A stretch of 15,606 bases of DNA. It comes from Actinomycetes bacterium. GTDB taxonomy: Bacteria; Actinomycetota; Actinomycetes; Propionibacteriales; Nocardioidaceae. The position numbers and the translations under genes were made by a program. The notes beneath the pieces were generated by a model, which saw only the letters and a list, made by a program, of their open reading frames with translations, had not been told where the DNA came from and ran no database searches. Numbering within the stretch: position 1 is the first letter of the stretch; each line of letters opens with the position of its first letter. This document shows positions 7,773 to 13,258 of the stretch, piece by piece. The stretch lies in the NCBI GenBank assembly GCA_023252095.1, contig JAHEXN010000025.1:1-15606 (forward strand). The letters are read 5' to 3'.

Positions 7773-8768
7773 GTGCGCAACTTCAGCTGTTCGACCTGTG
7801 ACAACCGCCTCTACCTCGAGAACAGCGTCTGCGTCGTCTGCGGGTCGTCGCTCGGCTACTGGCGCGAGACTGCCGACATCGTCGTGGTCGACGACGAGGG
7901 CGCCTTCGTCGCTCCCGACGGCCTGGTGTGGCACGTCTGCCCCCACCTCAACCTCTCCGGATGCACCTGGCTGACCCGCATCGAGGGCGAGCCCTGCGAG
8001 TCGTGCCAGCTGACCCGTACCAGGCCCGCCGACGACGATCCGGTCGGGCTGGCTCAGCTGCCTGTTGCCGAGTCGGCCAAGCGACACCTCCTGGTCGAGC
8101 TGACACGGCTCGGATTCGGGTGGGTCACGCGCGACGAGGACCCCGAGCAGGGTCTGTGCTTCGACCTGCTCTCGAGCGTCGAGGAGAACGTCGTGATCGG
8201 CCACGAGGACGGTGTCATCACGATCGACCTCGCCGAGGGTGACGACGCGCACCGGGCCAAGGTGCAGGCCGAGCTCGCCGAGCCGTATCGCACGATGCTG
8301 GGGCACCTGCGGCACGAGGTGGGGCACTACATGGAGGCCCAGCACGTCCGAGGTGACCTGATCGAGAAGGCTCGCGAGCTCTTCGGCAACGAGGAGATCT
8401 CCTACGCCGACGAGATCGAGCGTCACTACAACGAGGGGCCGCCGGCCGACTGGGCGGAGAGCTTCATCAGCACCTACGCGACGATGCACCCGTTCGAGGA
8501 ATTCGCGGAGTCGTTCGCGCAAAAGCTGCACATCCAGGACACGGTCGACACGGCCCGGTGGAACGGCCTCATCACGGTCGAGCCGGACGCGTTCAGCGTC
8601 TTCAGCGACCTTGTGACGGGGGTCTGGGTGCCGTTGTCGAACGCGCTCAACCAGATCAACCGCAGCATGGGGTCCGACGACCTGTACCCCTTCGTGATCC
8701 CGCCGAAGGTGCTGGCCAAGCTCGACTTCATCGACTCGCTGCGGGTGCGTCCGGGGGTCGGCGGCTGA
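7773..8768 (+). CDS. Zinc-ribbon putative zinc-binding metallopeptidase (Peptidase_Mx type)
   Basis: The 331-aa protein begins with a rubredoxin-like zinc ribbon, C6-x2-C9 and C20-x2-C23 (FSCSTCDN, VCVVCGSS), followed by a second Cys/His cluster: H54, C56, H58, C64 and C75-x2-C78. The catalytic part carries RHEVGHYM with H181, E182 and H185 (HEXXH zincin motif), then PFEEFAESFAQKLHIQD, where E242 or E246 is the likely third zinc ligand. This layout matches the family named putative zinc-binding metallopeptidase (zinc-ribbon DUF plus Peptidase_Mx). No signal peptide is seen, so it is probably cytoplasmic. The start is GTG 7773, giving MRNFSCSTC as in relatives. From memory, members are often found near circularly permuted ATP-grasp/alpha-E/transglutaminase loci, which fits its position here. 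The substrate is unknown. Confidence 0.85.
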   Translation: MRNFSCSTCDNRLYLENSVCVVCGSSLGYWRETADIVVVDDEGAFVAPDGLVWHVCPHLNLSGCTWLTRIEGEPCESCQLTRTRPADDDPVGLAQLPVAESAKRHLLVELTRLGFGWVTRDEDPEQGLCFDLLSSVEENVVIGHEDGVITIDLAEGDDAHRAKVQAELAEPYRTMLGHLRHEVGHYMEAQHVRGDLIEKARELFGNEEISYADEIERHYNEGPPADWAESFISTYATMHPFEEFAESFAQKLHIQDTVDTARWNGLITVEPDAFSVFSDLVTGVWVPLSNALNQINRSMGSDDLYPFVIPPKVLAKLDFIDSLRVRPGVGG

Positions 8769-8838
8769 GGTTCACGCGCCCTCGAAGCCTCCTCCACAGG
8801 CCCCATGACACCAATCCGGACGTGTCGGTGGTGGGTCC

Positions 8839-8844
8839 TAGGTT
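8839..8844 (+). promoter_or_regulatory. -10 element, probable leaderless promoter of the DUF222 gene
   Basis: TAGGTT fits TANNNT and ends 6 nt before the ATG at 8851, so transcription should begin at or next to the start codon. No Shine-Dalgarno sequence is present. No good -35 is visible 17-18 nt upstream. A GACAC-N10-GTGTC inverted repeat (8807-8826) covers the expected -35 position and could be an operator, with low certainty. Confidence 0.5.
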
Positions 8845-8850
8845 TGGCAC

Positions 8851-10074
8851 ATGGACCTGCGGATCACGGTGGAGGACCTCGTCGAGGTCTCGGCCGCGCG
8901 TGCCCGGGCCGAGGCGGTGGAGTGGGCGGCGATGATCGGATTCCGCGACGCGGAGCTGGCGCGCATCGTGCGGATCGAGCGACCCATGCAGCGGCTGGTC
9001 GAGACCGCGGGCATCGCCAAGGAGATCTCGCTAGCCATGGGCCTGTCGGAGGGCCAGGTCGTCCAGCGACTCGCCGCGGCCGAACGGCTCACCGAGCACG
9101 CCCCACTCACGTGGATGTCCTTCATCTCCGGCAGCATCGACGCGGCCAGGGCCAAGGAGATCTCGCTGGCCCTCGGTCGACTCGAGCGCGCTGAGTCACG
9201 CACCCGCCTGGACGAGACCGTCGTGCCCTACGCCGAGACCCACACCGTCGCCGAGCTCCGCAGGTGGCTGAAGCGCTTCGTGGTCCGGGTCGAGGCCGAC
9301 CTGGCGGCCGACCGCGCGAACGCCGAGCGCGAGAAGCGGCACGTGGAGGTCGCCCACCTCGACGACGGGATGGCGTGGCTCAGTGCGTACCTGCCGTCGC
9401 ATCACGCCGCAGCGATGGAGGCCCGACTGCGCCGCGAAGCCAAGGCCCTGGGTGCCGGCGACGACCGCAGCAAGGCCCAGCGCGAGGCCGACGCGCTGGT
9501 CGACCTCGTCGTGAACGGCACCACCGACACGACCTCGACCGAGCCGGGATTGCGAGCCGACATCGCCGTCACGATCGACGCGAAGGTCGTGACCAGTCTC
9601 ACGTCGGGCCATGCCGCGAGCGCTGACGGGTCCTGGTCGGTCCCGGCCGAGTGGGTCCTGGACTCGGCCTTGGCTGGCGAGGCGCTCTGGCACCGGCTCC
9701 TGGTCGACCCGATCATCGGCGACACTCTCGCCCACCAGTACGTCGGCCGATTCGCCCCCGACATCCTCGCTCGAGCCATCGCCTTCCGCGATGGCACCTG
9801 TAGCGGCGACGGATGCTTGAGACCTGCGGCGGAGTGCGATCTCGACCACGTCGAACCGTGGCCGGACGGCAGAACCGAAGGCTCGAATCTCGACCCGAAG
9901 TGTCGTCGCGAGCACGCCCTGAAGGGCCATGGCGTCCTCGAACGAATTCTTGCCCGGCATCATGCGCGGGGTCGAGGCAACCACCGCGTTCGACACCGAC
10001 CTCCGCCCGAACCCGACCGATCCGAGCTCGAGCACGTGCTCGCGTGGCGGCTTGCCGATCGACTTCGGCTGTGA
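8851..10074 (+). CDS. DUF222 / HNH endonuclease domain protein (13E12 type)
   Basis: This 407-aa protein is typical of the large actinobacterial family with an N-terminal helical DUF222 region (about residues 25-290) and a C-terminal HNH nuclease fold. The HNH part shows C317-x4-C322, C329-DLDH333-VEPWPDG, N346 and C351-RREH355, the usual zinc and metal-binding pattern. Biological function is unknown for the family; copies are numerous and variable, and are often linked to repeats or mobile DNA. The last ~45 codons (from about 9940) look unlike the family: they are rich in Arg and His, and by hand count 18 of 44 third positions are A/T, versus 5 of 44 in the +1 frame over the same stretch. 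The true C-terminus may therefore be frameshifted (see 9929-10129). Codon bias is already weaker from about 9790. Confidence 0.85.
   Translation: MDLRITVEDLVEVSAARARAEAVEWAAMIGFRDAELARIVRIERPMQRLVETAGIAKEISLAMGLSEGQVVQRLAAAERLTEHAPLTWMSFISGSIDAARAKEISLALGRLERAESRTRLDETVVPYAETHTVAELRRWLKRFVVRVEADLAADRANAEREKRHVEVAHLDDGMAWLSAYLPSHHAAAMEARLRREAKALGAGDDRSKAQREADALVDLVVNGTTDTTSTEPGLRADIAVTIDAKVVTSLTSGHAASADGSWSVPAEWVLDSALAGEALWHRLLVDPIIGDTLAHQYVGRFAPDILARAIAFRDGTCSGDGCLRPAAECDLDHVEPWPDGRTEGSNLDPKCRREHALKGHGVLERILARHHARGRGNHRVRHRPPPEPDRSELEHVLAWRLADRLRL
9016..9171 (+). repeat. Internal in-frame direct repeat in the DUF222 gene
   Basis: GCCAAGGAGATCTCGCTRGCC occurs at 9016-9036 and again at 9151-9171 with one mismatch (A/G), 135 nt apart and in the same frame, encoding AKEISLA twice. 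The match between two otherwise different helices may reflect internal duplication or conversion; chance plus similar helix composition is possible. Confidence 0.55.
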
Positions 10075-10129
10075 CTCAGGACGGACGATTCGGCTCGTGC
10101 TGGTGCCGGGTGAGACAATCGTGGGATGA
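9929..10129 (+). other. Small overlapping ORF, or frameshifted true tail of the DUF222 gene
   Basis: A 66-codon frame, +1 relative to the DUF222 frame, opens just after a TGA at 9920-9922 and starts with ATG 9929 (MASSNEFLPGIMRGVEATT). Its TGA (10127-10129) overlaps the rlmN ATG in an ATGA. Third positions are strongly G/C (hand count 39 of 44 codons from 9941), better than the annotated frame. It could be the ancestral C-terminus displaced by a 1-nt insertion or 2-nt deletion near 9923-9945, or a short coupled gene. I do not recognise the peptide. The last part also contains the putative rlmN promoter, which argues against strong coding constraint there. Confidence 0.3.
10114..10119 (+). promoter_or_regulatory. 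-10 element, probable leaderless promoter of rlmN
   Basis: GACAAT lies 6 nt before the ATG at 10126. A weak -35-like TTCGGC is at 10089-10094 (19-nt spacer). There is no Shine-Dalgarno sequence apart from the short GTGGG directly before the ATG, so a leaderless start fits best. Confidence 0.45.
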
Positions 10130-11286
10130 CTGATCCGCAGGTGGAGCCCGCTCCCACGCGCGCGCTGCCGCTCGTGATCGCACCGCCGCGGGGGCGCCAG
10201 AAGCCTCCGCGCCACCTGGCCGACCTCTCCGCCGAGGAGCGCGCGGCCGCGGCGGCCGAGCTCGGCGAGCCAGCGTTCCGCGTCAAGCAGGTCGCCCACC
10301 ACTACTTCGGCCGGCTCGAGCGCGACCCGGCCAACATGACCGACCTCCCGGCCAAGAACCGCGATGCGATCGCTGCGGCGCTCCTGCCGAGGCTGCTCGA
10401 CCCGGTCCGCACGATGGAGGCCGACCAGGGCACGACGCGCAAGACGCTGTGGCGCCTGTTCGACGGAGCCCTCGTCGAGTCGGTCCTGATGCGCTACCCC
10501 GAGCGCGCCACGATCTGCGTGTCCAGCCAAGCCGGGTGCGCCATGGCCTGCCCGTTCTGCGCCACGGGCCAGGGCGGCCTCCAGCGCAACATGAGCACGG
10601 CCGAGATCATCGACCAGGTCGTCGACGGCGCGGCGGCGATGGCCAACGGCCTCGTTCCCGGCGGTCCGGGCCGGCTGTCCAACGTCGTGTTCATGGGCAT
10701 GGGTGAGCCGATGGCCAACTACAAGGCCGTCATCGGCGCGATCCGCCGCATGGTGGCTCCAGCGCCCGACGGCCTCGGGATGTCGGCCCGCAACATCACG
10801 CTCAGCACGGTCGGACTGGTGCCGCGCATCAAGCAGCTCACGGATGAGGGCATTCCGGTCACGCTCGCGGTGTCGCTGCACGCGCCCGACGACGAGCTGC
10901 GCGACGAGCTCGTGCCGATCAACACGCACTTCAAGGTCGCCGAGACCGTCGAAGCGGCGTGGGAGTACGCCAAGAAGTCCAAGCGCCGCGTCTCGATCGA
11001 GTACGCCATGATGCGCGACATCAACGACCAGGCCTGGCGTGCCGACATGCTCGCCGACGTCCTGAACTCCTACGGCGACTGGAGCTGGGTGCACGTCAAC
11101 CTCATCCCGCTCAACCCGACCGACAGCGGACCCATGCTCAACGGCCAGGTCTTCACGCGCTCCCGCAGCGACGACATGCGGGAGTTCGTCCGTCGGCTCG
11201 AGGCCAAGGGCATCAGCACGACGATCCGCGACACCCGCGGCGACGAGATCAACGCGGCCTGCGGCCAGCTCGCCGCCACGGAGTAG
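10126..11286 (+). CDS. rlmN: 23S rRNA (adenine-C2)-methyltransferase RlmN
   Basis: This 386-aa radical-SAM enzyme methylates C2 of A2503 in 23S rRNA (and A37 of some tRNAs in E. coli), tuning peptidyl-transfer fidelity. The cluster motif is C138-x3-C142-x2-C145 (GCAMACPFCATG), binding the 4Fe-4S cluster. The two mechanism-specific cysteines are present: C131 (ICVSS), 7 residues before the cluster as in E. coli C118, and C379 (NAACGQLA), matching the methyl-carrying C355. GMGEPMANY, the SAM-binding GGEP-like motif, follows, and the N-terminal accessory domain (FRVKQVAHHYF, DLPAKNR) is intact. The start at ATG 10126 overlaps the end of the small frame upstream. In actinobacteria the gene normally follows cdsA, so this probably marks the right edge of an inserted block. 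Confidence 0.97.
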   Translation: MTDPQVEPAPTRALPLVIAPPRGRQKPPRHLADLSAEERAAAAAELGEPAFRVKQVAHHYFGRLERDPANMTDLPAKNRDAIAAALLPRLLDPVRTMEADQGTTRKTLWRLFDGALVESVLMRYPERATICVSSQAGCAMACPFCATGQGGLQRNMSTAEIIDQVVDGAAAMANGLVPGGPGRLSNVVFMGMGEPMANYKAVIGAIRRMVAPAPDGLGMSARNITLSTVGLVPRIKQLTDEGIPVTLAVSLHAPDDELRDELVPINTHFKVAETVEAAWEYAKKSKRRVSIEYAMMRDINDQAWRADMLADVLNSYGDWSWVHVNLIPLNPTDSGPMLNGQVFTRSRSDDMREFVRRLEAKGISTTIRDTRGDEINAACGQLAATE

Positions 11287-11288
11287 CC

Positions 11289-11963
11289 GTGTACCGCTCC
11301 GAGGAGGCCTGGCGCTCCGTCGACGAGTACTTCATCGCGGCGCTCGCACCGGAGGACGAGGCGCTCGTCGAGGCGCGCGGCTCGGCGGGGGCGGCTGGCC
11401 TGCCCGATCACGAGGTCGCGGCCAACCAGGGCAAGCTGCTGTCGATCCTGTGCCAGATGATCGGGGCGCGTCGCGTGCTGGAGATCGGCACCCTGGCCGG
11501 GTACAGCACGATCTGGCTCGGGCGAGCGGTCGAGGCCGAGGGACACGTCACGACCCTGGAGGTCGACCCGGCTGCCGCGTCCCTCGCTCGCGACAACATC
11601 GCGCGAGCGGGCCTGGCCGGTCGGGTCGAGGTCGTGGAGGGCCGAGCCGTCGACTCGTTGCGGCGTCTGGTCGCCCAGGGAGTGGAGCCGTATGACGTCG
11701 TCTTCATCGACGCCGACAAGGGCGACAACCCGACGTACCTGGACCTCGCTCTCCGGCTGGTCAGGGTCGGTGGCGTGATCGTCGCCGACAACGTCGTCCG
11801 CAACGGCGATGTCACCGACGCCTCCTCGGACGACGAGCGTGTCGTCGGCACGCGCGCGTTGATCGAGGCGATGTCGTCGAACGATCGGCTCACGGCCACA
11901 GCTCTGCAGACGGTGGGGCGCAAGGGCTGGGACGGGTTCGCCATCGCGCTCGTCGTGTCCTGA
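11289..11963 (+). CDS. Class I SAM-dependent O-methyltransferase (Methyltransf_3 / CCoAOMT-like)
   Basis: The 224-aa product has the architecture of caffeoyl-CoA/catechol-type O-methyltransferases, which are cytoplasmic, metal dependent and methylate vicinal hydroxyls. Motif I is VLEIGTLAGYST (E65, G67, G71). The acidic loop FIDADKGDN gives D141 as first metal ligand, and ADNVVRNG gives D167 and N168 as the other two. The N-terminal substrate motif NQGKLLSILCQ is also typical. The start is GTG 11289, 2 nt after the rlmN stop, with GGAG at 11280-11283 as ribosome binding site, so it is cotranscribed with rlmN. The natural substrate cannot be told from sequence; many actinobacterial members remain unassigned. 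Confidence 0.92.
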   Translation: MYRSEEAWRSVDEYFIAALAPEDEALVEARGSAGAAGLPDHEVAANQGKLLSILCQMIGARRVLEIGTLAGYSTIWLGRAVEAEGHVTTLEVDPAAASLARDNIARAGLAGRVEVVEGRAVDSLRRLVAQGVEPYDVVFIDADKGDNPTYLDLALRLVRVGGVIVADNVVRNGDVTDASSDDERVVGTRALIEAMSSNDRLTATALQTVGRKGWDGFAIALVVS

Positions 11964-11965
11964 CC

Positions 11966-11994
11966 TTCGGTCCGTCCTGTGGCCCGGATAGCGT
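11966..11994 (+). promoter_or_regulatory. Putative leaderless promoter of the echA6-like operon
   Basis: TAGCGT (11989-11994) fits TANNNT and ends 6 nt before the ATG at 12001. TTCGGT (11966-11971), with a 17-nt spacer, is a weak -35. No Shine-Dalgarno sequence precedes the ATG. The 37-nt gap after the O-methyltransferase holds nothing else. Confidence 0.45.
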
Positions 11995-12000
11995 GAGCGC

Positions 12001-12741
12001 ATGCCGGATCTCGACACGAGCGTCCTCGACGCGCGCCGCGACGGAGACGTCGCCGTCCTCACCCTGACCCGTCCCGATCGGCGCAACGCGCTGAACACCG
12101 ACCTGTGCCTCGCGATCCACGCCGCCGTGGACGAGTCCGTGGGCACGGGAGCCCGCGCGATCGTCGTGACGGGGGAGGGCTCCTCGTTCTGCTCGGGGGC
12201 CGACCTCGGCGGCGTCTACGGCCACGAGTTCCTCGACGCGCTCTACGGGATGCTCCACCACCTCGCCGAGGTTCCCGTGCCCATCGTGGCGGCGGTCAAC
12301 GGCCCGGCGATCGGCGCAGGCACGCAGCTCGCGATGGCGTGCGACCTGCGGGTCGCGGACGCCACGGCCAAGTTCGCGGTGCCCACCGTGCGCAACGGCA
12401 TGGCCGTCGACGCCTGGACGATCCGCACGCTCGCGGCGCTCGCCGGAACGGGTCGCGCGCGGCGCCTGATGATCGCGGGGGAGTCGCTCGACCGTGACGA
12501 GGCCCTGCACTGCGGTCTGGCCGACCGCGCGGGAACGCTGGACGATGCGCTGGCCTGGGCTGCCGACATCGCCCAGCTCGCTCCGCTGGCGATCGCGCAC
12601 AACAAGCTCGTGCTCAACGGCTCAAGCGCGGACGACGCCGCGATCGAGCAGAGCTTCCGCGACGTCTGGGCGTCCGAGGACGTCAAGGAGGCGGCAGCGG
12701 CTCGTCAGGAGAAGCGCACGCCTGTCTTCCGGGGCGTCTGA
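12001..12741 (+). CDS. echA6: EchA6-like crotonase-fold protein, probably without hydratase activity
   Basis: The 246-aa protein has the crotonase fold. Oxyanion-hole segments are intact: FCSGADL (A67) and NGPAIGAG (G105 region). Both catalytic glutamates of true enoyl-CoA hydratases are absent: the GGGxE glutamate is Q109 (GTQLAMACD) and the PE glutamate is T129 (AVPTVRNG). The closest match from memory is Mycobacterium tuberculosis EchA6, which shares GPAIGAG-x-QLAM-x-CDLRV, the D-x-W-x-IR motif, APLAI and a C-terminal KR-x-P-x-F-x-G ending. EchA6 lacks hydratase activity and binds long-chain acyl-CoA for delivery to mycolate synthesis. If this is a mycolate-free actinobacterium, the role would be acyl-CoA binding in another lipid pathway. 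The stop overlaps the next start (TGATG). Automatic pipelines would probably call it enoyl-CoA hydratase. Confidence 0.85.
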   Translation: MPDLDTSVLDARRDGDVAVLTLTRPDRRNALNTDLCLAIHAAVDESVGTGARAIVVTGEGSSFCSGADLGGVYGHEFLDALYGMLHHLAEVPVPIVAAVNGPAIGAGTQLAMACDLRVADATAKFAVPTVRNGMAVDAWTIRTLAALAGTGRARRLMIAGESLDRDEALHCGLADRAGTLDDALAWAADIAQLAPLAIAHNKLVLNGSSADDAAIEQSFRDVWASEDVKEAAAARQEKRTPVFRGV

Positions 12742-13193
12742 TGCCGCGCACGTCGGGTCTGGCGTTCCTGACCCTCGACCACCACGTCGTGCACGGCCGC
12801 GCCGACCACGTCGCCCTCTCCGACGCTGATGGCGACCTGACCTTCGCGCAGCTCCTCGACCAGGTGGCCTCGCTCGCCGGCGCGCTGCGGCTGCTGGGAC
12901 TCACCGACGGTGACACCCTGCACGTCGACGCGACGGGTCGGCCCCGCGCGATCGCCGTGCTCGCCGCTCTGCGCCTGCAGGTCGTGCCGGGCGAGGGCGG
13001 CGCCGTGCTCTCCGGCGAGCCGGTCGTGGCGTCGGTCGGTGACGAAGAGGTGCCGTGGGGCGCACTACGCGAGATCGGTCGCACCGATCCGCTGCCGGCT
13101 CCCGCGACCGACCTCGACGGCGTCCAGGCGTGGCGCGAGGCGCATCCTGACGTCATCGACGTGCTGCTCGACGGCCGCACTCTGCGGCTCTGA
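12741..13193 (+). CDS. Short protein resembling only the N-terminus of an AMP-forming acyl-CoA synthetase
   Basis: The 150-aa product starts at ATG 12741, sharing one base with the echA6-like stop, so it is translationally coupled. Residues about 20-80 (VALSDADGDLTFAQLLDQV, LAGALRLLGLTDGDTLHV, RPRAIAVLAALRLQVVP) follow the opening segment of adenylate-forming enzymes: the ...TYAEL...ALR-x-LGV-x-x-GD...LAALRLGAVP pattern. The rest of such enzymes is missing: there is no TSGTTGxPKG P-loop, no YGxTE and no C-terminal lysine domain, and a terminator follows the stop. It is therefore either a gene remnant or a small regulatory or partner protein kept beside the acyl-CoA-binding EchA6-like protein. 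Codon bias remains strong, which argues against decay. No catalytic function can be assigned. Confidence 0.8.
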   Translation: MPRTSGLAFLTLDHHVVHGRADHVALSDADGDLTFAQLLDQVASLAGALRLLGLTDGDTLHVDATGRPRAIAVLAALRLQVVPGEGGAVLSGEPVVASVGDEEVPWGALREIGRTDPLPAPATDLDGVQAWREAHPDVIDVLLDGRTLRL

Positions 13194-13212
13194 TCCGCCG
13201 GAGACGCAACGA

Positions 13213-13239
13213 CCCGGCCACCCCAGCGGGGTGACCGGG
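13213..13239. terminator. Hairpin between convergent genes, probable bidirectional terminator
   Basis: CCCGGCCACCCC (13213-13224) pairs with GGGGTGACCGGG (13228-13239) over 12 positions with a single G-T type mismatch and a 3-nt AGC loop. It lies 19 nt after the stop at 13193 and 19 nt beyond the katG stop on the other strand. There is no T run on either side, as is usual for actinobacterial terminators. Confidence 0.8.
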
Positions 13240-13258
13240 CCGTGTCAGCGTCGAACCG

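Noticed and set aside
8807..8826. GACAC-N10-GTGTC as a regulator operator for the DUF222 gene
   Set aside because: Five-base arms are too short to support alone; mentioned only in the promoter entry.
9196..11094. 632-codon open frame on the minus strand
   Set aside because: It spans the antisense of two unrelated plus-strand genes (DUF222 and rlmN) and the gap between them, with no recognisable domain.
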